A DNA stretch of 64,000 nucleotides from Aneurinibacillus sp. Ricciae_BoGa-3 (GCF_028421645.1 NZ_CP116887.1:3350001-3414000), one strand, 5' to 3'. Shown: positions 9,989 to 19,323, counted from the first letter of the stretch. The notes: generated from the letters alone by a model not told the origin. Program-made: numbers and translations.

Positions 9989-10924
9989 TTAGTTGATTTT
10001 TTCCGCGATGCGAAGCTTGGCTGAACGCGAACGTGGATTATCTTCTAATTCTCTGTCACCTGGCACTAACGGTTTCCTCGTAATGATTTTAAGTATCGGT
10101 TCATTACCACAGACACACTGTGGAAAGTCCGGCGGACATGTGCATCCTCTGCTGTATTCCTGATAGATTTGCTTACAGATCCTATCCTCAAGCGAGTGGA
10201 ACGTTATTACACTCAACCGGCCCCCAGCTGCCAATAATGAAATACTGTCTTCCAGCGATTCTTTAAAAACATTAAGTTCATCATTAACCGCAATCCGGAT
10301 CGCCTGAAACGTCCGCTTAGCCGGATGGGGGCCTGTCCGTCTGGCCGCAGCCGGTATGGCTGATTTGATGATTTCAACAAACTCCTCGGTCGTTTCGATT
10401 GGGGCTTTTTCACGCTGTTTTACAATTGACCTGGCTATACGCCGGGAAAATTTTTCTTCCCCATATTCGAATATAACTTTTGCCAGCTTATCTTCTGACC
10501 ACTCATTGACAATAACAGCTGCGGTTAGAGACTGCTGCCTGTCCATCCTCATATCAAGCGGAGCATCCGCATTGTAGCTGAAACCCCGCTCAGCTTCATC
10601 AAGCTGCGGCGAAGAAACTCCCAGATCGTACAGCACACCATCCACCTGGGGAATATGTAAATCTTGCAGCACGCTCTTTATGTAACGGAAATTGCTTTTC
10701 ACGAGCGTCACATGATCCATATAAGGAGCAAGGCGTTCCCTGGCGGCTTCTAAAGCTGTATCATCCTGGTCAATCGCTATCAAGCGGCCGCCTTCTGTTA
10801 ATCTTGATGCGATCAGTGAACTGTGTCCGGCACCTCCCAGCGTGCAGTCTACATAAATACCCCCGGACTTAATTGCCAGTCCTTCAACGGCTTCCTGGTG
10901 CAATACGGTGATGTGATGAAACAT
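9989..10924 (-). CDS. rsmH: 16S rRNA (cytosine(1402)-N(4))-methyltransferase
   Basis: RsmH (MraW) methylates N4 of C1402 in the decoding centre of 16S rRNA using S-adenosylmethionine. The protein has the SAM-binding loop [11 protein letters not shown] near residue 30, [12 protein letters not shown] and the C-terminal [10 protein letters not shown] signature. I start it at the ATG at 10924 ([13 protein letters not shown]), the family's normal N-terminus, preceded by GGGAGG; a longer in-frame reading would overlap mraZ. It follows mraZ and precedes ftsL in the dcw operon. Confidence 0.95.
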   Translation of the reverse strand: MFHHITVLHQEAVEGLAIKSGGIYVDCTLGGAGHSSLIASRLTEGGRLIAIDQDDTALEAARERLAPYMDHVTLVKSNFRYIKSVLQDLHIPQVDGVLYDLGVSSPQLDEAERGFSYNADAPLDMRMDRQQSLTAAVIVNEWSEDKLAKVIFEYGEEKFSRRIARSIVKQREKAPIETTEEFVEIIKSAIPAAARRTGPHPAKRTFQAIRIAVNDELNVFKESLEDSISLLAAGGRLSVITFHSLEDRICKQIYQEYSRGCTCPPDFPQCVCGNEPILKIITRKPLVPGDRELEDNPRSRSAKLRIAEKIN

Positions 10925-10955
10925 TTCTTCTTTTCCTCCCAGCGGCACATAAATC

Positions 10956-11387
10956 CTACAAATCAAAATCTACAATCTTCTCAGCAATCTCGTTGAATGA
11001 GTCGGCGGACTGCGCGCAGTATGTTTCCCATACGTCCTCACTCCAAATCTCCACGCGCCTGGAGACTCCTGTTACAATACAATCTTTCTCCAGTTGTGCA
11101 TGTTTTCTGAGAGCCGGAGGTATATTTACTCTTCCCTGCTTATCCAGTGAGCATTCGGTTGCTCCGGAAAAAAGCAGGCGGGTAAACGCCCGGACATCAG
11201 AACGGGTAAACGGAAGCGACGTAAGTTTCTGTTCTAGCACTTTCCACTCTTCAAGCGGGTATACAAACAAGCAATTGTCCAGCCCGCGAGTGACGACAAA
11301 CACGTCGGAAAGCTGTTCACGGAACTTGGCAGGCATGGTCAGGCGGCCTTTTTCATCGATAGTATGCTGGTATTCTCCCATGAACAT
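10956..11387 (-). CDS. mraZ: Transcriptional regulator MraZ
   Basis: A 143-residue AbrB-fold protein with two MraZ half-domains ([20 protein letters not shown] at the N-terminus and [17 protein letters not shown] in the second half). MraZ rings bind repeated boxes upstream of dcw clusters and regulate the operon. Here three GTGG repeats with an exact 10-bp period lie just upstream, consistent with autoregulation. It is the first gene of the dcw operon. Confidence 0.96.
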   Translation of the reverse strand: MFMGEYQHTIDEKGRLTMPAKFREQLSDVFVVTRGLDNCLFVYPLEEWKVLEQKLTSLPFTRSDVRAFTRLLFSGATECSLDKQGRVNIPPALRKHAQLEKDCIVTGVSRRVEIWSEDVWETYCAQSADSFNEIAEKIVDFDL

Positions 11388-11418
11388 TACGCTTCACCCA
11401 CCATTCTATCTAAGGCCC

Positions 11419-11442
11419 CCACTTCGCCCCACTTTCTACCAC
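11419..11442 (-). promoter_or_regulatory. MraZ-type operator, three boxes
   Basis: On the minus strand GTGG occurs three times at exact 10-bp spacing (plus-strand CCAC at 11419, 11429 and 11439), with a further GGTGGG nearer the mraZ start. Known MraZ sites are TGGGN-like repeats separated by five bases, which gives the same 10-bp period. The boxes lie just downstream of the predicted -10, where binding would affect transcription initiation. Confidence 0.75.
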
Positions 11443-11449
11443 GTTACGT

Positions 11450-11478
11450 ATTCTAGATGATAAAAAGAAATCCTTCAA
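11450..11478 (-). promoter_or_regulatory. Sigma-A promoter of the dcw operon
   Basis: On the minus strand TTGAAG (11478-11473) is followed after 17 bp by TAGAAT (11455-11450). It is the only good promoter between the ahcY terminator and mraZ and is placed directly upstream of the MraZ boxes. Confidence 0.75.
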
Positions 11479-11492
11479 TAAAAATCGGATAA

Positions 11493-11506
11493 GTTTTGCG
11501 CAAAAC
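11493..11506. promoter_or_regulatory. 14-bp perfect palindrome upstream of the dcw promoter
   Basis: GTTTTGCGCAAAAC is a perfect palindrome about 15 bp upstream of the -35 element. It could be an operator for an activator or repressor; no factor can be named from sequence. Confidence 0.4.
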
Positions 11507-11527
11507 TGTCGAAAACCGGTAAAAAAA

Positions 11528-11559
11528 ATGTCGAATGGGATATTTATCCCATTCGACAT
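11528..11559 (-). terminator. ahcY terminator
   Basis: A 14-bp perfect stem (ATGTCGAATGGGAT with its complement, 4-nt loop) is followed on the minus strand by a run of eight T. It separates bshC-ahcY from the dcw operon. Confidence 0.9.
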
Positions 11560-11573
11560 CAGTGTCTAATGAA

Positions 11574-12836
11574 CTATTCTTCTTTCCAACTGCTCAAATA
11601 TTCCACTTGTTCATCTGTTAATGCATCTAAATGAATACCAAGCGCTTCCAGTTTAAGCCTTGCTACGCGTTCATCTAGTTCATAAGGCACATTTAACACA
11701 TGTGGTCCAATTTCTTTGTACTTTTCATTTACATAGGCAAGGGATGCGGCTTGAAGTGCAAAAGTCATGTCCATAATTTCAGCTGGGTGGCCGTCGCCTG
11801 CGGCCAGGTTCACCAGGCGCCCCTCAGCAAGCAGATAAATTTTACGGCCGTTTTTCATCGCATACTCTTCGATATCCTTACGCACGGTACGCCTGGATAC
11901 AGCTAATTTTTCCAGCTCAGGCTTATTGATCTCGACATCGAAGTGGCCAGCGTTAGAGAGGATGGCCCCATCCTTCATCACATTCATATGTTCCCCGCGA
12001 ATAACATCCTTGTTGCCTGTAACGGTTATAAAATAGTCGCCATGCTTGGCTGCTTCTGCCATTGGCATTACTTCAAATCCATCCATGTAGGCTTCAATTG
12101 CTTTAATGCCATCCACTTCTGTTACAACAACCTTTGCGCCAAGCCCTTTCGCGCGAAGCGCCACACCGCGGCCGCACCAACCATACCCTACAACCACTAC
12201 TGTTTTGCCGGCTACCACCAGGTTGGTTGTCCGGTTAATGCCGTCCCACACAGACTGGCCTGTACCGTATCGGTTATCAAAGAGGTATTTGCAAAATGCA
12301 TCGTTAACCGCAATCATCGGAAAAGACAACTTACCTGATTTCGCCAGCGCACGGTTGCGGATAACGCCTGTGGTTGTTTCTTCGCATCCCCCGCGAACCT
12401 GGCCTGCAAGATCCGGGCGCTCGGAATGAAGAATGGTAACCAGGTCTCCGCCGTCATCAATAATGAGATCCGGCTTCGTTTCCAATGTTTTCATCAGATG
12501 TTCCTTGTATTCTTCGGGCTCTGGATTGTATTTGGCAAATACGGTAATGCCGTCTTCCACAAGCGCTGCGGCTACGTCATCCTGGGTCGAAAGCGGGTTG
12601 CTTCCTGTAATGGTTACGTCAGCTCCGCCTGCTTTCACTACTTTAGCCAAATACGCGGTTTTCGCTTCAAGATGAAGAGATATCGCCACCTTCAAGCCCT
12701 TAAACGGCTGTTCTTTTTCAAACTGCTCGCGAATGCGATTTAAAACCGGCATATGCTCCTTAACCCAGTCAATTTTTAGATGGCCATTCGGTGCCAGGCT
12801 CATATCACGTACAATGCTTTTTTCACTCGTATTCAA
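11574..12836 (-). CDS. ahcY: Adenosylhomocysteinase
   Basis: S-adenosylhomocysteine hydrolase, 420 residues, splits SAH into adenosine and homocysteine using bound NAD, closing the methyl cycle. Visible signatures are SLHLEAKTAYL (substrate domain), EETTTGVIRNRAL, and the Rossmann loop VVVGYGWCGRGVA near residue 215 for NAD. It lies 19 bp downstream of bshC on the same strand, so the two are probably co-transcribed. Many Bacillus species use the MtnN/LuxS route instead, so a full SAH hydrolase is informative about this organism's methyl cycle. Confidence 0.95.
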   Translation of the reverse strand: MNTSEKSIVRDMSLAPNGHLKIDWVKEHMPVLNRIREQFEKEQPFKGLKVAISLHLEAKTAYLAKVVKAGGADVTITGSNPLSTQDDVAAALVEDGITVFAKYNPEPEEYKEHLMKTLETKPDLIIDDGGDLVTILHSERPDLAGQVRGGCEETTTGVIRNRALAKSGKLSFPMIAVNDAFCKYLFDNRYGTGQSVWDGINRTTNLVVAGKTVVVVGYGWCGRGVALRAKGLGAKVVVTEVDGIKAIEAYMDGFEVMPMAEAAKHGDYFITVTGNKDVIRGEHMNVMKDGAILSNAGHFDVEINKPELEKLAVSRRTVRKDIEEYAMKNGRKIYLLAEGRLVNLAAGDGHPAEIMDMTFALQAASLAYVNEKYKEIGPHVLNVPYELDERVARLKLEALGIHLDALTDEQVEYLSSWKEE

Positions 12837-12855
12837 ATTTGTGGCCTCCTTGATC

Positions 12856-14484
12856 TCAGTCCATGAATGCGGCGATATGATCGCCGGTTATTTCAAAAGG
12901 GTAACGGATGAATTGTTCAAACCAATCCATGCCAAATCTGTTCAAATAACCAAATATATTGTAAACGCGTTCCTGTGGTTTGTCCATCGGAAACAGTTCC
13001 GCTGCGATTCTATCAAAGTGACGCAGCACAACATCGTTCTTGTTGATAAAAGACATTTCTACTTTTCGTTCATAATAGGCGACCTGGTCAAGAATGCGCT
13101 TGAGATTTTTCTGGCCCAGGGTAAAGAGCCCCTTCTCAATGGATTCGACCTCTTCAATAAGCGGAACGTAAATCTTTTCAAATTCTCCCCTGACCGCAGC
13201 AAACCGATCTTCAATCCCGATGGTATCCAGCGATTTCAGTGCTTCTTCCCGTTTATCATGGAGTGAGAAAAAAATATCCTGTAAGCTCAAGCCGTGCTTA
13301 TTCATGTGTTTTTGCACGGTATGGTCCAGCAGAGAAAAACCGAGACGCGGCAAAAGGATCGGCAAGTCAAGATCAAGCAGTTCAAAATAATCTTTATAGA
13401 GCCCCCAATAACTAATTTCCCCGGGGCCCCCAACATAGGCAAGCGTGGGAAAGATCAATTCCTGCATAAGCGGGCGGGAAACAACGTTCGCACTAAACTG
13501 CTCAGGGTTCTCATCAAGCAAGGCCAGCAGCTGTTTAGCGGAATATCTTTCTCTGCCATCCCTTGTTTGAAACATGCCATTCGGCAGGCGTTCTACCCCA
13601 ACACGTTCTCCTTCACGGTACAGGAAAAATTGAGCGTTGTCCCCAGCTGTTTCAACCTGCATATGGTAGCCCGCATCCAGCAGCCTCTCGCCCTGGGCTA
13701 ATACCCGCTGGTTAATCTCTTCATTATAGCGAATGATCCGGGAGAAGCCCTTTTTCTCAAGCTCGCGCATAAACGGCGAAGCGGAATCGACAAGGATGAG
13801 TCCCTGTTCGCCAAGAAGCCAGGCCATGGTCCGCGCAAAGAAATCGGACAGGGTAGAGGACAAGCCGGCGAATTCATATAGCTTCCCTTTTAGCTCAACC
13901 GTATATTCAGACGGAAGCTGCAATGCAAAAAATTCATCAATGTAGCCGTGAAGCTGTGCGGCATCGACTGTTAGATGGCTGACGGATGCCCTTTTGGCGT
14001 CAGCAAAATCCAACGCCAGCTTCTTAGGCTCCATTCCATCCATAACGTATACGTGATTCGCTTCATCTATATCATGGTCTTCCCCTGCTATCCAGAACAC
14101 CGGGACGATTTCTGCCCCCAGTTTTTCAGCCTGTTCCCTAGCAACCTGCAGAACAGTTAGAGCCTTGTATATGGTATACAGCGGCCCTGTAAGAATGCCT
14201 GCCTGCTGTCCGGTAACAACAGCATACGTGGTGTCGTGCCGCAGCTTTTCTATATTCTCGATGGCATTTGCATGATTTCCAATGGAAAGGTTGTAGGAGC
14301 GAAGGCCTTCTACGAGCTGCTCTCTGTGTGTAAAGGTCCTGTTTCGCAGCTTCTGGTGTCTTATTTGCCAACTTTCCTGCAGATAAGGTTCATATGTATA
14401 AAAAGCTGAAACTTTGTTGTAGTCATAAACATAGTCGTGCGTTAATTTTTGCGATAAAGGAAGTCGCAGTTTTTCAAGGCGCAC
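12856..14484 (-). CDS. bshC: Bacillithiol synthase BshC (cysteine-adding enzyme)
   Basis: A 542-residue member of the BshC (YllA) family, which adds cysteine to GlcN-malate in the last step of bacillithiol synthesis. Family hallmarks are VVTGQQAGILTGPLYTIYKALT near residue 90, WIAGEDHDIDEANH, and a long C-terminal coiled-coil stretch (about residues 375-460). In B. subtilis yllA/bshC also lies next to mraZ; here ahcY is inserted between. The start is GTG with AGGGGG upstream. Presence implies bacillithiol as the main low-molecular-weight thiol. Confidence 0.94.
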   Translation of the reverse strand: MRLEKLRLPLSQKLTHDYVYDYNKVSAFYTYEPYLQESWQIRHQKLRNRTFTHREQLVEGLRSYNLSIGNHANAIENIEKLRHDTTYAVVTGQQAGILTGPLYTIYKALTVLQVAREQAEKLGAEIVPVFWIAGEDHDIDEANHVYVMDGMEPKKLALDFADAKRASVSHLTVDAAQLHGYIDEFFALQLPSEYTVELKGKLYEFAGLSSTLSDFFARTMAWLLGEQGLILVDSASPFMRELEKKGFSRIIRYNEEINQRVLAQGERLLDAGYHMQVETAGDNAQFFLYREGERVGVERLPNGMFQTRDGRERYSAKQLLALLDENPEQFSANVVSRPLMQELIFPTLAYVGGPGEISYWGLYKDYFELLDLDLPILLPRLGFSLLDHTVQKHMNKHGLSLQDIFFSLHDKREEALKSLDTIGIEDRFAAVRGEFEKIYVPLIEEVESIEKGLFTLGQKNLKRILDQVAYYERKVEMSFINKNDVVLRHFDRIAAELFPMDKPQERVYNIFGYLNRFGMDWFEQFIRYPFEITGDHIAAFMD

Positions 14485-14562
14485 CCGTATTTCCCCCTCT
14501 TACTTTGCTCAAAGACAACGATAATTTAGCAATATCTAGTATAGCCGTAAACGAAAGAAAAA

Positions 14563-14586
14563 GGAAACAGCTTAACTGCCGTTTCC
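14563..14586 (-). terminator. TetR gene terminator
   Basis: On the minus strand GGAAACGGC pairs with GCTGTTTCC and is followed by TTTTTC. It lies just after the TetR stop codon. Confidence 0.75.
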
Positions 14587-14589
14587 TGT

Positions 14590-15147
14590 CTATGAGGTCC
14601 GCAACATATTGTTAATTAGGCTCATTACGTACTGTTCATTTTTAGCTTTCTCTGCCGGAAACCACATGCCAATACGGGTTACAGCTGCAATGTAGGTTAA
14701 CACATGGCGTTCCGTGACATCGCTGGCTGTACCCAGTTCTTCAAACACCCTGCGCAGATGCCTTTTCAACTGGTCATGAGCAAGCGCCTGCGCCTTCTGC
14801 CCTTCATCACGAAGAATGGAGCTTCGATTCGGATCTTCCACAATTTCATGCCACATGCTCATGTGCTGTGCAACAAATTCAAAAAGCCTATCGGTTATCC
14901 GGCCTATCTTTTCCTTTGGAGGCCTGTTTTCTTCCGTTAATTGCGCAATGGCCCGGTCCAATTCCTGCCATTGCTGGCTGAGTATATCTTGATAAAGCGC
15001 GGCCTTAGTCGGATAGTAATTGTAGATGGTGCCGACAGCAATCCCTGCTTCCTTTGCTATGGAACGCATATCTGCATCCCGGTACCCTTTATCTATGAAT
15101 ATTTTATTGGCGGCAGCTAAAATCCGCTGCTGAAAGGACTGAACCAT
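14590..15147 (-). CDS. TetR/AcrR family transcriptional regulator
   Basis: A 185-residue one-component regulator. The N-terminal helix-turn-helix (about residues 8-55) has the typical MRSIAKEAGIAVGTIYNYYPTKAALY. The C-terminal ligand/dimer domain is divergent. It sits just downstream of the acyl-CoA carboxylase operon on the same strand. By analogy with FadR/KstR-like TetR proteins next to acyl-CoA genes, it may sense an acyl-CoA and control that operon, but this is inference from position; no ligand residues can be recognised. Confidence 0.85.
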   Translation of the reverse strand: MVQSFQQRILAAANKIFIDKGYRDADMRSIAKEAGIAVGTIYNYYPTKAALYQDILSQQWQELDRAIAQLTEENRPPKEKIGRITDRLFEFVAQHMSMWHEIVEDPNRSSILRDEGQKAQALAHDQLKRHLRRVFEELGTASDVTERHVLTYIAAVTRIGMWFPAEKAKNEQYVMSLINNMLRTS

Positions 15148-15220
15148 ATCTATTTATACCCCTTATTCTATTTCGATACTCTGATGATAGCACAATCAGC
15201 AGAGATCGGGAAACGTACAG

Positions 15221-15257
15221 TAAGGGGGAGTGGCATGGCCCGTGATGTTTTCTTATA
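15221..15257 (-). repeat. Lone inverted end of the R1 palindromic element (fragment E)
   Basis: The plus-strand sequence AGTGGCATGGCCCGTGATGT followed by TTTCTTA matches the reverse complement of the left terminus of the R1 element copy at 24258 (about 26 of 29 bases). It overlaps the stop codon of the carboxyltransferase gene. No other part of the element is found here, so it is either a relic or a chance-preserved end. Confidence 0.55.
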
Positions 15258-16803
15258 CGGGATACACCGGATGTTTGCGGTGGCTGAATATCATCTGTTT
15301 ATCCGCATATACAGCAAGGCGGCCAATTAATTCCTGGCGAAGGGCGCTTCCTTTAATGATACCGTCGATAATCAGTTCAGATGCCAGACGGTAAATATCA
15401 ATATCTTCCTGGTACTCCCTGCGCTTCTCCATGACGAAAGCGTGGCGTTCTTTCGGGTCTTCAATGGCATTAATTTTATTGCTGTACACAGCATTTACAG
15501 CAGCTTCAGGACCCATAACAGCAATCTGTGCGGTAGGCAGAGCCAGGCAGCAGTCCGGTTCAAACGCGGGACCGGCCATCGCATACAGCCCCGCTCCATA
15601 CGCTTTGCGGACAATGATAGATATTTTCGGAACCGTCGCCTGGGACATGGCTGAAATCATTTTTGCACCGTGGCGGATAATGCCTGCCCGTTCGACTTTC
15701 GTGCCAATCATAAAACCCGGCACATCCGCCAGAAAAACAACGGGAATGCTGTAAGCATCGCACAGATTGATAAAGCGTGCGGCCTTATCCGCAGAATCAA
15801 CAAACAGCACACCGCCTTTGACCCTCGGCTGGTTTGCGATAAGCCCTACCGGTTTTCCGTCCAGGCGCGCAAATCCAGTTATCAGTTCACCAGCAAACAG
15901 TTTTTTCATTTCATAAAAAGAATCTTCGTCGATCACCGCATCGATTAATTCATACATATTAAACGGAGCATTTTGGTTTGTTGGCACAATTTCTTCGATA
16001 GTCCGGCTTTCTTTTGGTGCCTTTTGTTGAGCGGTCGGAGGCTTTTTCTGGTAATTCGCGGGAAAATAAGAAAGATACCTTCGAGCGGAATCAATAGCTT
16101 CTTGTTCCGTCGCTGCCAGTACATCTCCGCACCCGCTTACCGAACAGTGCATACGCGCTCCGCCCATTTCTTCAAGTGTCACTTTCTCACCAATTACCAT
16201 TTCCGCCATACGCGGAGAACCAAGGTACATGCTGGCATTTCCTTCAACCATAATGACTACATCACAAAATGCCGGAATATACGCACCACCTGCTGCGGAC
16301 GGGCCAAACAACACGCATACCTGCGGAATCATCCCCGATAATTTCACTTGATTGTAAAAAATTCTGCCCGCTCCCCGCCTGCCCGGAAACATCTCAATCT
16401 GGTCCGTGATGCGCGCTCCCGCTGAATCAACCAGATAAATCATGGGAACCTGCATTTTTTCAGCTTTCTCCTGGATACGGATGATTTTCTCAACCGTGCG
16501 CGATCCCCACGATCCTGCTTTTACAGTGGAATCGTTCGCCATGACGCACACCGTCTGGCCATTTACCTTGCCAATGGCTGTCACCACGCCATCTGCCGGA
16601 AGATCACCCGCCATAAAATTGGCGAACAACCCATCTTCTAGCTGAAACTCATCATCGAATAACAGCTTAAGCCTGTCACGCACAAACAGTTTCTTCATCT
16701 CTTGATTCTTCGCATGATACTTCGCAGCCCCGCCTTCGTACACTTTGGCCACGCGATCCCCCAGTTCCTTCTCAAGTGCAGGTTTAACATTAGGTGTGCT
16801 CAT
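15253..16803 (-). CDS. Acyl-CoA carboxylase carboxyltransferase subunit (YngE/PccB type)
   Basis: A 516-residue carboxyltransferase with the two crotonase-like halves of biotin-dependent acyl-CoA carboxylases; the oxyanion regions appear as VDSAGARITDQ, GPSAAGGAYIPAF and the C-terminal RKAYGAGLYAMAGPAF. It moves CO2 from carboxybiotin to an acyl-CoA. Its start overlaps the end of the HMG-CoA lyase gene by 14 bp, and the biotin carboxylase and biotin carrier genes lie upstream. HMG-CoA lyase in the operon points to 3-methylcrotonyl-CoA as substrate (leucine breakdown), as proposed for B. subtilis yngE; propionyl-CoA is an alternative. Confidence 0.88.
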   Translation of the reverse strand: MSTPNVKPALEKELGDRVAKVYEGGAAKYHAKNQEMKKLFVRDRLKLLFDDEFQLEDGLFANFMAGDLPADGVVTAIGKVNGQTVCVMANDSTVKAGSWGSRTVEKIIRIQEKAEKMQVPMIYLVDSAGARITDQIEMFPGRRGAGRIFYNQVKLSGMIPQVCVLFGPSAAGGAYIPAFCDVVIMVEGNASMYLGSPRMAEMVIGEKVTLEEMGGARMHCSVSGCGDVLAATEQEAIDSARRYLSYFPANYQKKPPTAQQKAPKESRTIEEIVPTNQNAPFNMYELIDAVIDEDSFYEMKKLFAGELITGFARLDGKPVGLIANQPRVKGGVLFVDSADKAARFINLCDAYSIPVVFLADVPGFMIGTKVERAGIIRHGAKMISAMSQATVPKISIIVRKAYGAGLYAMAGPAFEPDCCLALPTAQIAVMGPEAAVNAVYSNKINAIEDPKERHAFVMEKRREYQEDIDIYRLASELIIDGIIKGSALRQELIGRLAVYADKQMIFSHRKHPVYPV

Positions 16804-17710
16804 TTTTTATCCCTCCTGCTGATTTCATTGCAGCCAACACTTTAGATTGGAGCTTACGGCCCAACACCCGTTCCATAAATTTCCCGGCCGCTGCCAGTTT
16901 TTCCAGCTCAATTCCTGTATGCAGGCCCATTTGATGCAGCATATTCACCAAATCCTCCGTGGAAATGTTGCCCGAAGCGCCCGGTGCATACGGACAGCCG
17001 CCAAGCCCGGCTATCGAGCTGTCAAATGTCCGAATACCTGCTTCGAGGGCAGCATAAACGTTGGCCAGCCCCATTCCCTTTGTATCATGAAAATGACCGG
17101 CCAGCTTATCGCTGCCAAATAGGCTGATCAGTGAGCTGAAGCTTTGCTTTACCTCCCGCGGATTTCCCACCCCGATGGTATCGCCGATGGAAACTTCGTA
17201 AACGCCCATATTTAGCAGCTGTTCTGTAACTTTAACCACCGAGGCAAGCGGAACTTCGCCCTCGAATGGGCAGCCAAATGCAGTAGATACATACCCTCTA
17301 ACCCGCATCCCTTTTGCATGTGCCACTTCAGCCACTTCGCGCAGAACCGGGAATGTCTCGTCGATCGATTTATTAATATTGTTTTTGTTGTGGGACTCAC
17401 TAGAAGACATAAAAATCGCGATTTCTTGAATACCAGCCTCGCGTGCACGTTCAAGGCCGCGAACATTGGGCACAAGTGCGCTGTAGACCACACCTTCCTC
17501 GCGCCTTATTTTCGTGGCAACTTCTTTTGAATCAGACAGCTGCGGAATCCACTTCGGGTTCACAAAGGATGTGGCTTCAATCTTCTTAACGCCAGCCCTG
17601 ACCAATCGCTCAATCAGTTCGATTTTAACTTCCGTCTGGATCATTTCTTTTTCATTTTGAAGCCCATCGCGAGGACCCACTTCGAAAATGGTTATATGGT
17701 TATCAGACAA
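16790..17710 (-). CDS. mvaB: Hydroxymethylglutaryl-CoA lyase
   Basis: A 306-residue TIM-barrel lyase that cleaves HMG-CoA to acetoacetate and acetyl-CoA, the final step of leucine catabolism. The N-terminal motif GPRDGLQNEK (metal and substrate binding), FHDTKGMGLAN, and the signature loop GLGGCPYAPGASGN with the catalytic cysteine are all present. The start is TTG, with a G-rich Shine-Dalgarno. Equivalent to yngG of the B. subtilis yng operon. It overlaps the carboxyltransferase downstream. Confidence 0.93.
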   Translation of the reverse strand: MSDNHITIFEVGPRDGLQNEKEMIQTEVKIELIERLVRAGVKKIEATSFVNPKWIPQLSDSKEVATKIRREEGVVYSALVPNVRGLERAREAGIQEIAIFMSSSESHNKNNINKSIDETFPVLREVAEVAHAKGMRVRGYVSTAFGCPFEGEVPLASVVKVTEQLLNMGVYEVSIGDTIGVGNPREVKQSFSSLISLFGSDKLAGHFHDTKGMGLANVYAALEAGIRTFDSSIAGLGGCPYAPGASGNISTEDLVNMLHQMGLHTGIELEKLAAAGKFMERVLGRKLQSKVLAAMKSAGGIKNEHT

Positions 17711-17728
17711 TGGCAGTCTCTCCCCCCT

Positions 17729-17941
17729 CTATTCAAGTTCGAGCAATGCATCCCCTTCATTGACAAAATCCCCTGGACCCACTTTAATCTTCGTCACTTT
17801 TCCAGCACTTTCTGCAGCTACAGGGACTTCCATCTTCATGGATTCAAGCATGACAACATCCTGCCCCACCTGCACTTCATCGCCTTCATTAACTAACACC
17901 TGAATAACTGTGCCGGCCATAGTTGCTGCTACTTCTTTCAT
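17729..17941 (-). CDS. Biotin carrier protein (YngHB-like)
   Basis: A 70-residue biotinyl-domain protein. The biotinylation motif ESMKMEV places the modified lysine at position 36, and the two symmetrical half-domains of the flattened beta barrel are visible. It carries CO2 between the neighbouring biotin carboxylase and carboxyltransferase. In B. subtilis the homologous small protein YngHB has the same size and place. A good GGAGG precedes the ATG. Confidence 0.93.
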   Translation of the reverse strand: MKEVAATMAGTVIQVLVNEGDEVQVGQDVVMLESMKMEVPVAAESAGKVTKIKVGPGDFVNEGDALLELE

Positions 17942-17970
17942 TGTTTTACCCTCCGATCGCTGATTGGATT

Positions 17971-19323
17971 TTATGGTTTATTGGTTCTTCTTACTTCATC
18001 GATAACCCGGGTCGTATAGTGCCCCCTTTTAAAATTATCATAGGCTAGTATTTCCGCCAGAAAAGGGAGATTGGTTTTGATGCCCGTAATACGGTACGAA
18101 CTAACCGCTGCCACCGCCCTATCAATCGCTTCCTGACGGGTGGCTCCAGTTGTGATGAGCTTTCCAATCATCGGATCATAGAATGGTGTTATGACCGCCT
18201 CTCCAGAAATGGCATCATCAATGCGAACACCTTCTCCACGCGGTACTGTGTATTCCGTAATTCTGCCTGGTGAAGGCCTAAACGTCAGCGGGTCTTCCGC
18301 ATAAATCCGCAGCTCAATGGCGTGGCCACGCACCGCAATATCTTCCTGCGTGAAAGGGAGCGGTATTCCTTCCGCAATGGTGAGCTGCAGCGATACAAGA
18401 TCAAGCCCCGTAATACCCTCTGTCACTGGATGCTCGACCTGCAGGCGGGTGTTCATCTCCAGAAAATAAAACGCTTTATCCTCATTCATAATAAATTCTA
18501 CAGTTCCTGCTCCCGTGTAACCTACAGCTTCAGCCGCCCGGACAGCTGTCTCACAAATGGAGCGGCGTGTTTCCTCGTCCAGGAAAGGAGAGGGGCTTTC
18601 TTCGATTACTTTCTGGTGGCGACGCTGTACAGAGCATTCCCGCTCAAATAAATGTACAATGTTCCCGTGTGCGTCCCCCATGACCTGAACCTCAATATGG
18701 TGGGGATTTTCAATGTATTTCTCGATAAACATATCATCATTTCCAAAGTAGGCCTTTGCTCTGCCTTTGGTTGACGCAAACGCTTTCATTAATTCCGCAT
18801 TGTCTCTGCAGATCTGCATGCCGATCCCCCCGCCCCCTGCGCTTGCCTTAAGCATAACGGGATAGCCAATTTCAGCTGCAATTGCGGATGCCTGATCAGC
18901 AGTAAGAATGCTGCCATCGTAACCAGGGACGACCTGAACGCCGGCTGCAATCATTCTTTTTCGCGCTTTGATTTTATCGCCCATCTCTTCCAGGACTGAC
19001 GCTTCTGGGCCTATGAAAATCATCCCCTCTTCTCGGCAACGTGTGGCAAAGGCTGCATTTTCCGATAATAACCCATAGCCCGGGTGAATGGCATCGGCAC
19101 TCTTTTCCTTTGCAGCGGTTAGAATAGCCTCCATATTAAGATAGCTCTGCGGCACCGGCGGGGGGCCAATCAGGACAGCTTCATCGGCTTCACGGACAAA
19201 AGGCATACAGGCGTCAGCTTCAGAATAAACCGCGACCGTTCGAATCCCTTTCTGCCGGCACGTGCGAATGACACGCCGCGCAATCTCTCCCCGGTTGGCG
19301 ATCAGCACCTTTTTAATAGCCAT
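17971..19323 (-). CDS. Acyl-CoA carboxylase biotin carboxylase subunit (AccC/YngH type)
   Basis: A 450-residue ATP-grasp biotin carboxylase that carboxylates biotin with bicarbonate and ATP. N-terminal domain KVLIANRGEIARRVIR, ATP loop KASAGGGGIGMQ near residue 160, and EMNTRLQVEHPVTE near residue 285 are conserved. It is the first gene of the carboxylase operon (biotin carboxylase, carrier, HMG-CoA lyase, carboxyltransferase), so it most likely belongs to this catabolic enzyme; the fatty-acid AccC would be expected next to accB elsewhere. Confidence 0.9.
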   Translation of the reverse strand: MAIKKVLIANRGEIARRVIRTCRQKGIRTVAVYSEADACMPFVREADEAVLIGPPPVPQSYLNMEAILTAAKEKSADAIHPGYGLLSENAAFATRCREEGMIFIGPEASVLEEMGDKIKARKRMIAAGVQVVPGYDGSILTADQASAIAAEIGYPVMLKASAGGGGIGMQICRDNAELMKAFASTKGRAKAYFGNDDMFIEKYIENPHHIEVQVMGDAHGNIVHLFERECSVQRRHQKVIEESPSPFLDEETRRSICETAVRAAEAVGYTGAGTVEFIMNEDKAFYFLEMNTRLQVEHPVTEGITGLDLVSLQLTIAEGIPLPFTQEDIAVRGHAIELRIYAEDPLTFRPSPGRITEYTVPRGEGVRIDDAISGEAVITPFYDPMIGKLITTGATRQEAIDRAVAAVSSYRITGIKTNLPFLAEILAYDNFKRGHYTTRVIDEVRRTNKP

